Shown: positions 56,601-64,000 of the stretch, in pieces
How positions within the stretch are numbered: the stretch's first letter is position 1
How the letters are laid out: the number at the start of each line of letters is the position of its first letter
Assembly (NCBI GenBank): GCA_019459085.1
Contig: JAIBEW010000007.1
Span: 1-64,000, forward strand
Direction of reading: 5' to 3'
From: Kaistella sp.
Lineage (GTDB): Bacteria; Bacteroidota; Bacteroidia; Flavobacteriales; Weeksellaceae
Length of the DNA stretch: 64,000 bases
Position numbers and translations under genes: made by a program
The notes under the pieces: model-generated
Databases searched by the model: none
Told to the model about the DNA's origin: nothing
Seen by the model: only the letters and a program-made list of their open reading frames with translations

Positions 56601-58262
56601 AAAGGTGAAGCCGACACGCTTCGAAAAGCGATGGGGAAAAAAGACCGCCCGACTTTGGATAAAATGTATCCGAAATTCCTCGCAGGCGGAGAAAAAAACC
56701 GTCTTGATGTCGATAAACTCAATAAAATCTGGAAAGACTGGGAAGCGTTTGCAGAATATGCCTTTAACAAATCCCACTCTACGTGTTACGCGCTGATCGC
56801 GTATCATACCGCTTATCTTAAAGCGAATTATCCGGCAGAATATATGTCGAGCGTCATGACGAACAACCTCAACAATACCAAGCAGATCACCATGTTTATG
56901 GAAGACTGCAAAAATATTGGAGTGGATGTGCTTGGACCCGATGTAAACGAGTCGCAGTACGAATTCGCGGTGAACAGCAAAGGACAGATCCGTTTCGGAC
57001 TGGGCGCTATTAAAGGAATCGGCGAAGGACCAAGTGAAGCCATTGTGAACGCCAGGAAAGCAGAACGGTACGCGAACATTTACGACTTTTTTGAAAAAAT
57101 ACCTTCGGGACAGATGAACAAAAGGGTAGCGGAAAGTCTTGTGATTGCCGGTGCTTTTGATGAGGTGGACCGTTATCACCGTGCGCAGTATTTTGAAACC
57201 GACAATGCCGGAAGAACGACTCTGGAAAGGCTTCTGCGTTACGGACAAAGCTTTCAGGACAGTAAAAATGAGATCGAAAACTCTCTTTTTGCCGATTTTG
57301 CCGATGAGGTGAAAATTGAACCGCCCAAAATCAATTCTGCGCCCGAATGGCCGAATATGTACAAACTCAACAAAGAAAAGGAAATCATTGGATTCTATCT
57401 TTCGGCGCATCCGCTGGATGAATTTAAGTATCAATATCAGTTTATTCAGGGGGCTTTGAGCCGCAAAAATATTCTGGAAAGCCGGAAAGAAGAGGAAATT
57501 CTGCCTCTGGAAAAAGTGGTCATTCCGGTAGAGGTGGATGTTGATGAAGATGCCGAAGAAGTCATTGATCTGATGGTGGATGAGGAAGGAGAAATTGTAG
57601 AAGAACCGTCGAGGAATGTTGAAGCAAAAGGCAATTTTAATTTCCTGAATCTGGATGAGATTGATGCCTTCCGGGATAAAAATTTCGGGCCCGAACAGGT
57701 CAGAATGTTTGAGGAAATCAAAGACTATAAAGACAAGCAGAAATTCAATGCCAATTCCAAAGAATATATGGTTGCGGGACTCGTTTCCGAATATACTGTG
57801 AAAGACGGGCGAAACAGCGGCGAAAAAATTGCGTTTATCAGCCTTGAGGATTATTCCGGGAGTTATTCCTTCCGTTTGGGCGACCGCGACTACCTACGTT
57901 TACGGGATAAGATTGACGTGCAGCGATTCCTGATCTTTAAACTTAAATTTTCCATCGCGAAAGACGGCCGCGTTTTCGTGAATATTACCGACGTTATCGA
58001 ACTTAAAGAAGCATTTGAACAGTTTGCCAAAAGCATGACGGTGGTCTTGGACCTGCAGGATCTGAGAAAAGAGGATCTGGATTTCTTCAGACAGAATCTA
58101 GTGGGCAACACCGGCAGTGGTCAAAAACTGAATTTCTTCGTCAAAAACAATGACGAGGAAAGCTTTGTAGAACTCATGAGCATCCAGACTTCCATTGATG
58201 TGAACGGAAATTTGCTCGAAGTTTTTAATGAGATGAATAAGTATGAGATTTTTCTGAATTAA
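53619..58262 (+). CDS. dnaE: DNA polymerase III alpha subunit with N-terminal DnaQ-like exonuclease fusion
   Basis: Exo I IFDTETTGLP, HNIDFDYKIAGAEF; Pol VGPGRGSAAGSAVAYCIGI and PDIDIDFDDEGRDRIIKWV. Confidence 0.95.
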   Translation: MYLIFDTETTGLPKNFNAPLTDSDNWPRMVQIAWQLHDRDGNLLENQDYIIKPEGYDIPFNATRIHGISTKMAREEGRDLTEVLEEFQQVLRKAEVVAGHNIDFDYKIAGAEFHRKSVDNTLQEIPSADTMELGTEYCQLGGGKNGRYKSPKLEELYEKLYGQKFDEAHNAAADVNATAQVFFEMMRIGIIPAEKLRISEPELQEFISTHPHPFPPFGIIIRRQVAASKKKKKVDFGDSDEIEIGDYFNFHNHSIYSSLQASTHINELISKALQNNFSAVGLVDLGNMMGAFKFVSEVEKTNGNIIKTYQEYSEKKKKAEEEGTAFKETEPRKEPLIPVIGCEFYISDRPEQKQFTKDDPDRRTNVVLLAKNFNGYKNLAKLSSLGYVNGFYFGVPRISKKMIAEYKEDLIALTAGTYGDIPNTVLEFGEQKGEEVFRWWSETFADDFYVQIQNHAVDEEEHLNQVLLEFAEKYDVKILAQNETFYTEKSDANIQDILYCIKDGEKLSSPVGKGFGKRRGLPSSEFYIKNADELKQAFIQFPDAFEAYSEFLQKFEPYTLKRDVLLPEFGIPEEFLSAEDKTDGGKRGENAYLRHLTYEGARKKYAKITDEIRDRLDFELQVIAKTGYPGYFLIVQDFCNEARNMGVWVGPGRGSAAGSAVAYCIGITNVDPIKYDLLFERFLNPERISMPDIDIDFDDEGRDRIIKWVVDKYGKNNVAQIITYSVLGGKSAIKDAGRVLDVSIAETNNIAKLIPSTPGMNIAKAFSKFDKLSPEDKVLAQEMKDILQNPKDARYEVLSAAQRMEGCIRNTGIHACGVIITPEDISNLVPITIASKDADILVSQFDNSVAENAGLLKMDFLGLRTLTIIKHAIKLIKERHGIEINPDDIPLDDAKTYQLFKEGKTVGVFQYESAGMQKYMRELKPTVFADLIAMNALYRPGPIKYIPNFINRKHGLEEIVYDLPETEEYLKETYGITVYQEQVMLLSQKLANFTKGEADTLRKAMGKKDRPTLDKMYPKFLAGGEKNRLDVDKLNKIWKDWEAFAEYAFNKSHSTCYALIAYHTAYLKANYPAEYMSSVMTNNLNNTKQITMFMEDCKNIGVDVLGPDVNESQYEFAVNSKGQIRFGLGAIKGIGEGPSEAIVNARKAERYANIYDFFEKIPSGQMNKRVAESLVIAGAFDEVDRYHRAQYFETDNAGRTTLERLLRYGQSFQDSKNEIENSLFADFADEVKIEPPKINSAPEWPNMYKLNKEKEIIGFYLSAHPLDEFKYQYQFIQGALSRKNILESRKEEEILPLEKVVIPVEVDVDEDAEEVIDLMVDEEGEIVEEPSRNVEAKGNFNFLNLDEIDAFRDKNFGPEQVRMFEEIKDYKDKQKFNANSKEYMVAGLVSEYTVKDGRNSGEKIAFISLEDYSGSYSFRLGDRDYLRLRDKIDVQRFLIFKLKFSIAKDGRVFVNITDVIELKEAFEQFAKSMTVVLDLQDLRKEDLDFFRQNLVGNTGSGQKLNFFVKNNDEESFVELMSIQTSIDVNGNLLEVFNEMNKYEIFLN

Positions 58263-58285
58263 TGATTTAAAATTTCAAAATAATA

Positions 58286-58307
58286 AACAGCGGCTTCGGT
58301 CGCTGTT
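58286..58307 (+). terminator. Intrinsic terminator downstream of dnaE
   Basis: AACAGCGGCTTCGGTCGCTGTTTTTTT with cTTCGg loop. Confidence 0.85.
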
Positions 58308-58450
58308 TTTTTGAATGGTCAGAGGAATCGTGCATAATATTACATATTTAAAGAAATTATATATCTGACTAATATTTCGCATTTTTTTAAGAATATTTTT
58401 GTCTACTTCAATAATAATTTATTACTTTGACTTAACTAAAAAATGTTGAT

Positions 58451-61237
58451 ATGAAAAAAGTTTTACTAATGTGCCTTTTCTTTTTAATCGGCACGCTCTC
58501 TAATGCCCAAATAACCTTGGGAAGTGGTACCGCAACAGGTGTAGCACCAATCAGTACCTATTATGGATATTCCTACGTTCAGCAAATTTTTCCGAAAGCT
58601 GAAATTAATGCTAATGCGGCGGGTAACATTACCGGTCTTAGATTCTACCTGGATGCTACAGCTACCATAGCACTATCTGATGATTGGGTGGTTTATTTGG
58701 GGCATACTACCAAGTCTTCTTTTTCAAGCACAACAGATTGGGTGCCACTGGCAAATTTAACTCAGGTGTTTGCTGGTACCGTTACTAATAATGCAGGAGT
58801 TATTGAAATTACTTTTCCCACTCCGTTTGCTTATAATAATGTAGACAATCTCGTTATCGCTGCGGAGGAAAATAAACCAAATTATGATAGTAATGGATTT
58901 TCAGAAGCTATGTATGTATACCCTTCTGCATCCAACAGTTCTCTTTATTACAGAGATGATACTACTAACCCAAGTGCTGCAACGCCTCCAGCGGGTACAA
59001 GATCCTTAAACAAATCAATTGTTACTTTTTTAGGACTAACACCAAGTGCTACACCAACTCCTAGTTGCCCTGTAGTAAGTGCACCTGCACCTGGAGCTAT
59101 CGACCTTTCTGTGACCCCGACCATTACTTGGGGTGCTGCTACAAACGCAACAGGTTATAAATTATCTGTAGGAACAACTCCCGGAGGAACAAATGTTTTG
59201 AATGCTGTAGATTTAGGAAATGTAACTACGTATACTTTTACCACTCCTTTAGCAAATGGCACCAAATATTATTATACAGTAAATTCATATAATGGAGTGG
59301 TTCCTTCTGTAAATTGTACTGAAGGAAACTTTACAACAATATGTACGGCATTCGCTGCCCCATTTTATGAACCTTTTAGTAACGGTGCTTTACCTACATG
59401 CTGGGCAAATACGAATCCCGGGACTACCTTAACAGATCCATATGTGTTCTGGAGATTTGCAGGTACGCCGGATTACGGAACGACCAACAACGGAAGACCG
59501 GCAGGAACATTTGCTTGGGTAGATGCAAGTTTTCCTTATACAGGAATCAATACCGTACAACTTGTTACGCCCCCTATTAATCTAACGGGAATTACTAATC
59601 CTTATCTTCAGTTTGAATGGTTCAAAAATCACCTCGACGCGGCGACAGGAAATTTACCTGCATATGACAATAACAGGTTAACAGTTGAAGTAGGCAACGG
59701 CACTACATGGTCGACATTGTTTACAGATGAGACAAATGACCCAACATGGAGATTGGTAGGGATACCTTTGGGTGCTGCTTATTCCGGCACAACTGTTCAG
59801 ATCAGGTTCACAGTAAATAAAGATGTGGGTGGCAACGGTTATTTCTACGATAATGTTCTTCTGGATGAAGTGCGTTTAATGGAAACCCCAACCTGTAATC
59901 AGCCAACCGGCATGTTTATTTCAGGCTTGACTCCATTTTCTGCAGAAGTAAACTGGGCTGCGGGTACTCCAGCACCTGCGAGCGGGTATGATGTTTATTA
60001 CAGTACGACCAATACTGCTCCGACAGCAACAACTACACCGTCCGTTCCCGGCGTTACCGGTACTTTCACCGTTCTGAGCAACCTTACGCCAAGTACCACC
60101 TATTATGTATGGGTGCGTGCTAAATGTACGACTACGGACGCAAGTGTTTGGGCTGCGGCACCTTCATTTACTACAATATCTTTTTGTCCGGTTGTAACTG
60201 CACCGGCAAACGGTGCAACAGGCGTATCGCTGACCCCGACCATTACCTGGGATGCAATGCCGGGCGCTACCAGTTATATTATTACAATGGGTACAACTTC
60301 CGGAGGAACTGATATATTGAATGCAGTGAATGTAGGAAACGTTACTTCTTATACCCTCACTACACCACTGCTTAACAGTACTACCTATTATTACACCGTA
60401 AATGCTACTAACGGAACCGTAAATTCTCAGTCGTGTACTGTGAGAAACTTTTTGACAGTATGTGCTGCGGTTACCCCTGCCTATACTAACGATTTTACCT
60501 CCCATCCGGGTGGGTGCTGGTCTTTAGCAAGTGGAGGTTCCCCATCAACCGGGTCGACAGGAGCAACTCAGTATTGGTATGCAGATGGATTCTTAAACAG
60601 TGGATTTACCGGTTCATCAAAAATTAACCTTTACTTAACAGGTCACACAGGTTGGCTTATTACTCCTGCCTTTAATTTATCTGCGGGCGGACATGTACTG
60701 ACCTTTAACTATGGAATTACGGCATATGCTGCTACAACACCATCAGCGATGGGCAGTGATGACATCATTCAGTTGTTGATGTCAACTGATGGAGGAACTA
60801 CATGGACGGTTCTTCAGACATGGAATTCTACTACGCCAGTAACAAATACCTCTAACCAGTATACTTATAATATTCCGTCAACTGCAAATAATGTGAAATT
60901 TGCCTTTTATGGAACTGATGGGACTGCATCTGACCCCGAAGATTATGAATTCTTCGTTGATGATTTTGCGATTTCGGGTTCTTTAGGAACATCCGAGGCA
61001 GGGCAGGATTCAAAAACGGTACAGGTTTATCCAAATCCGTTTACCGATGTTCTGAATATCGCTGACATTAAGGATATTAAATCCATATACGTTATTGATG
61101 CATCAGGTAGAATGGTGAAAACAATCCATAATCCTGGTAAGCAGATCAATTTAGGAGATCTTAATGCTGCATTGTATATCTTGAAATTAGATTACAAAGA
61201 CGGTACTTCTAAATCGGTTAAAGTGATTAAAAAATAA
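58451..61237 (+). CDS. Type IX secretion-type surface protein with repeated Fn3-like/cleaved-adhesin modules
   Basis: Signal peptide; two PTITWxAxxxATxYxxxxGTTxGGTxxLNAVxxGNVTxYTxTTPLxNxTxYYYTVN modules; C-terminal [12 protein letters not shown]...[21 protein letters not shown] sorting domain. Confidence 0.9.
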   Translation: MKKVLLMCLFFLIGTLSNAQITLGSGTATGVAPISTYYGYSYVQQIFPKAEINANAAGNITGLRFYLDATATIALSDDWVVYLGHTTKSSFSSTTDWVPLANLTQVFAGTVTNNAGVIEITFPTPFAYNNVDNLVIAAEENKPNYDSNGFSEAMYVYPSASNSSLYYRDDTTNPSAATPPAGTRSLNKSIVTFLGLTPSATPTPSCPVVSAPAPGAIDLSVTPTITWGAATNATGYKLSVGTTPGGTNVLNAVDLGNVTTYTFTTPLANGTKYYYTVNSYNGVVPSVNCTEGNFTTICTAFAAPFYEPFSNGALPTCWANTNPGTTLTDPYVFWRFAGTPDYGTTNNGRPAGTFAWVDASFPYTGINTVQLVTPPINLTGITNPYLQFEWFKNHLDAATGNLPAYDNNRLTVEVGNGTTWSTLFTDETNDPTWRLVGIPLGAAYSGTTVQIRFTVNKDVGGNGYFYDNVLLDEVRLMETPTCNQPTGMFISGLTPFSAEVNWAAGTPAPASGYDVYYSTTNTAPTATTTPSVPGVTGTFTVLSNLTPSTTYYVWVRAKCTTTDASVWAAAPSFTTISFCPVVTAPANGATGVSLTPTITWDAMPGATSYIITMGTTSGGTDILNAVNVGNVTSYTLTTPLLNSTTYYYTVNATNGTVNSQSCTVRNFLTVCAAVTPAYTNDFTSHPGGCWSLASGGSPSTGSTGATQYWYADGFLNSGFTGSSKINLYLTGHTGWLITPAFNLSAGGHVLTFNYGITAYAATTPSAMGSDDIIQLLMSTDGGTTWTVLQTWNSTTPVTNTSNQYTYNIPSTANNVKFAFYGTDGTASDPEDYEFFVDDFAISGSLGTSEAGQDSKTVQVYPNPFTDVLNIADIKDIKSIYVIDASGRMVKTIHNPGKQINLGDLNAALYILKLDYKDGTSKSVKVIKK

Positions 61238-61268
61238 TTCACAAAACCAAAAGTAATTTTATTACTTT

Positions 61269-61293
61269 AAGCGACAGTCTAACGGCTGTCGCT
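61269..61293 (+). terminator. Intrinsic terminator
   Basis: AAGCGACAG-tctaacgg-CTGTCGCTT followed by T-run. Confidence 0.8.
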
Positions 61294-61478
61294 TTTTTAT
61301 ATAGGCTTTCGCCGATAATTAGTGGAATTGCAGATCTGACAAGCATTATTGAGAATGGGCAGAATGATTGAAATAAACAGGGAATCTTCATTCCAGTATT
61401 AATGCGGTTTAAGCAAGGAATTTGCCTGTTTAGAAAAAATTCCCTATTTTTAGATTCTAATCCCTAAAAATAAAATGG

Positions 61479-64000
61479 ATGAAAGTACAAAACACACCCA
61501 ATTTTCGAAAAATGCAAAAAAATTCTTTCTTAGAAAGAATTTTTTTGTGCCTAATTCTTGTCGTCAGTGGATATAATCTGCAGGCTCAGGTAAGTTCCTA
61601 TTCGTTTTCCAGCTCTTTTGGAGCGTATTCCGAAATTAGCGGGGGAACAGTACTGGGAACCGCAACGGGGAGCACGAGCCCTGCAAATTTAAACAGCGCT
61701 GTTTATCCTGTAATACTCCCGTTTGCTTTTAATTTTAACGGCCAGAATTACACCAGTCTTAATGTTTCAACCAACGGTTACCTTACTTTCGGAGCCACTG
61801 CTCCCTCAACCACTCTGTCTGCACCAATATCAAGCACAACTGCTTATGATGGTGCAGTTTCGGTGTTTGGACGGGATATCAGCGCCATCTTCGATATCGC
61901 CGGCCAGACCGGTGAAATCCGTTGGGAAACTGTAGGAACCGCTCCGAATAGAGAGGTGGTAATACAGTGGAAAAACTTTAGGCCAACGAACGTAACCAGT
62001 ACAGCAAGTGTCTACGCTTTCTCTTTTCAGATAAGACTTTCTGAAACTTCTAATGCTGTTTCTGCGGTGTACGATTCGGGCTCTTATTTAGTTGGAAATG
62101 ACTCCTATAGTTCAACCGCTCAAATAGGGCTAAGAGGTTTTACCAATGCTGATTTTAACAACAGACTAAACCCGACAACGGTTAAATTTATGGATGCAGT
62201 AGCTGGAACTGCCAGAACCAGTACCCAGGCATTCAGTACCGTTAATATTCCTCCTGGAATGCCCGATGCTGGTTTTACAACTGTCTGGATTCCGCCAACA
62301 TGTTTCGCGCCATCAGGTATCACTGTTGGCAGCGCAACAACAACTTCCGCTTCGGTGACGTGGAATGCTGTTGTTCCTACGCCCGGGAACGGATACGATA
62401 TTTATTATAACACAACTGGTACTGCGCCCAATTCCTCAACAGTTCTGGATGCGACCAATTCTGCCACTTCAGGCACCAATTCTGCAACTTTAACAGGTTT
62501 GTCTGCTGGTACCACTTACTTTGTATGGGTACGGTCTAAATGTTCACCAACCGATATCAGTGCTTGGTCTGAGGATGAGCTATTCAATACAGTATGTGTA
62601 CCCATTAATGCTCCGTATACAGAAAATTTCGATACTACATCAGTAGGTTCGTCATCCAACAACAATGCTCCAAACTGTTGGTCTTATCTGGAAACTTCAG
62701 GCTTTACAGGGTATGGGTATGTTAGAACCACCAATTCCAATTCAGCTCCCAACGGTTATTATCTGTATAACTCGTCAGCAACTACGGGCAGTCAAATGCT
62801 GGTTTCTCCACAAACACTCAATTTATCTGATGGTACCAAATGGGTTAAATTTTCTGCGAGATCAGGTGCGAACAATTATCTGGTTGAGGTGGGAACCTTA
62901 TCTGATCCGGGAAATCCAGCTAGCTTCACCACGATTGGTTCGGCGATTCCGCTCACAACTAGTCATGTGCAATATACGGTAGTAATTCCTGCAGGCAGTG
63001 CCCAGCACATCGCTTTCAGACATGGATTAGGCGGAACTTATCGCGCTGTTTATCTGGATGATATCACGGTAGAAACTGCTCCAACCTGTTTCGAGCCTAC
63101 CGCATTAACAGTAACTCCTGCATCCATCACCACTAACGGAGGCTCTTTAACCTGGACTGCTCCTAGTACTTCTGCAGGATCTTACGAAGTTTATTACAGC
63201 ACAGACAGCACAGCTCCCACTGCAGCTACCGTACTTACTGGAGTTAATTCTGTTACGGTAAACGGAACCGCCGCAACCATTAACGGTCTAACTCCTGCAA
63301 TCACTTACTATGTATGGGTACGAAGTGTATGTTCACCCACTGAAAGAAGTATCTGGACGCCGTCATCGGTAACTTTAAGGACTTTATGTCAACCCCCGGC
63401 ACTTCTTACAAGTAATGGAGAAACAGTCTGCTCGGGAGGTTCGGCTACTCTGACTGCAACAGCAGACTCAGGTGCAACCATCAACTGGTATGCAAATTCA
63501 ACTGATGCAACTGCTCTTGCGACCGGTACGAGTTTTACCACGCCGCCGCTTACTTCAACTACTACTTATTACGCCGCTGCGTCAACGGGAAGCACTAATT
63601 ACGTAGGTCCTGTTAATCCAAATTCACTTACGGGTGGAGCTACAACTGGAGCAATCAATACCTACTATATTCAATTTGAAGTAACTAATATACCTGTCAA
63701 TTTAATGTCAGTGGATGTATTTCCGGAGGCTGCCGGTCAGAATACAACATTGGAGATCTTACAGGGCCCCACCTCCTTTACTGTGATCAATACGATTCCG
63801 TTTACTTCCACTATAGCCAGTGACGGAACGATTGCGCAAACAGTTCCGATTAACATCATGTTAAATCCAGGCTTGTACCGTATGAGAATGGCGGGCGGAG
63901 ATTACTACAGAAATTATCAGAGTAATGCAGATTTTCCGTACTCTACTGCTAACTTCAGTATTACAACAGGATCAAATGTATCCACTGATTCCTATTATTT
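61479..64000 (+). CDS. Partial large surface protein with Fn3-like and Ig-like modules, truncated by window end
   Basis: Open frame from ATG 61479 (or 61512) with signal peptide ...FLCLILVVSGYNLQAQ; GYDIYYNTTGTAPNS...LSAGTTYFVWVRSKC; CSGGSATLTATADSGATINWYANS; no stop before 64000 so missing from ORF track. Confidence 0.85.
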   Translation, partial: MKVQNTPNFRKMQKNSFLERIFLCLILVVSGYNLQAQVSSYSFSSSFGAYSEISGGTVLGTATGSTSPANLNSAVYPVILPFAFNFNGQNYTSLNVSTNGYLTFGATAPSTTLSAPISSTTAYDGAVSVFGRDISAIFDIAGQTGEIRWETVGTAPNREVVIQWKNFRPTNVTSTASVYAFSFQIRLSETSNAVSAVYDSGSYLVGNDSYSSTAQIGLRGFTNADFNNRLNPTTVKFMDAVAGTARTSTQAFSTVNIPPGMPDAGFTTVWIPPTCFAPSGITVGSATTTSASVTWNAVVPTPGNGYDIYYNTTGTAPNSSTVLDATNSATSGTNSATLTGLSAGTTYFVWVRSKCSPTDISAWSEDELFNTVCVPINAPYTENFDTTSVGSSSNNNAPNCWSYLETSGFTGYGYVRTTNSNSAPNGYYLYNSSATTGSQMLVSPQTLNLSDGTKWVKFSARSGANNYLVEVGTLSDPGNPASFTTIGSAIPLTTSHVQYTVVIPAGSAQHIAFRHGLGGTYRAVYLDDITVETAPTCFEPTALTVTPASITTNGGSLTWTAPSTSAGSYEVYYSTDSTAPTAATVLTGVNSVTVNGTAATINGLTPAITYYVWVRSVCSPTERSIWTPSSVTLRTLCQPPALLTSNGETVCSGGSATLTATADSGATINWYANSTDATALATGTSFTTPPLTSTTTYYAAASTGSTNYVGPVNPNSLTGGATTGAINTYYIQFEVTNIPVNLMSVDVFPEAAGQNTTLEILQGPTSFTVINTIPFTSTIASDGTIAQTVPINIMLNPGLYRMRMAGGDYYRNYQSNADFPYSTANFSITTGSNVSTDSYY

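Noticed and set aside
56409-57434. 341-aa ORF antisense to dnaE
   Set aside because: Fully inside the conserved polymerase coding region on the other strand; sequence looks like shadow translation.

Overview
The window is chromosomal DNA from a Flavobacteriia/Weeksellaceae-like bacterium (Chryseobacterium/Kaistella-type gene content). It is mostly a core genome with good synteny-type operons. I identified these from the translations:
- tyrosine/homogentisate catabolism: hppD, hmgA, fahA and a CoA-transferase
- dnaG, clpP, tpiA, folP, alaS, prfB, dnaJ-grpE and proS
- a fused branched-chain E1 dehydrogenase
- a DnaQ-like exonuclease/DNA polymerase III alpha fusion
- two type IX secretion-type surface proteins at the right edge; the last runs off the window and is absent from the ORF track

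I found no rRNA, tRNA, CRISPR array, transposase, integrase or prophage. The main observations for follow-up are:
(1) A shared 20-bp palindrome (TTGTTAGATTARTCTAACAA) overlaps the predicted promoters of a TonB-dependent receptor/thioredoxin unit and the convergent mntH. This suggests a DtxR/MntR-type metal regulon with an outer-membrane arm.
(2) A recurrent TAnnTTTG-N4-6-ATG arrangement predicts several leaderless or near-leaderless mRNAs.
(3) A degenerate AAA+ protein has an IF2_N-like N-terminus.
(4) DnaJ has lost zinc-centre I.
(5) DnaE carries an exonuclease fusion and a PHP domain that has lost its metal ligands.
(6) An 84-bp hairpin-bearing tandem repeat lies beside a low-GC islet.
(7) Two other intergenic repeat types are present (a 7-bp quasi-periodic repeat and a dispersed 19-bp sequence).

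Everything is from reading the sequence. No database search was run.
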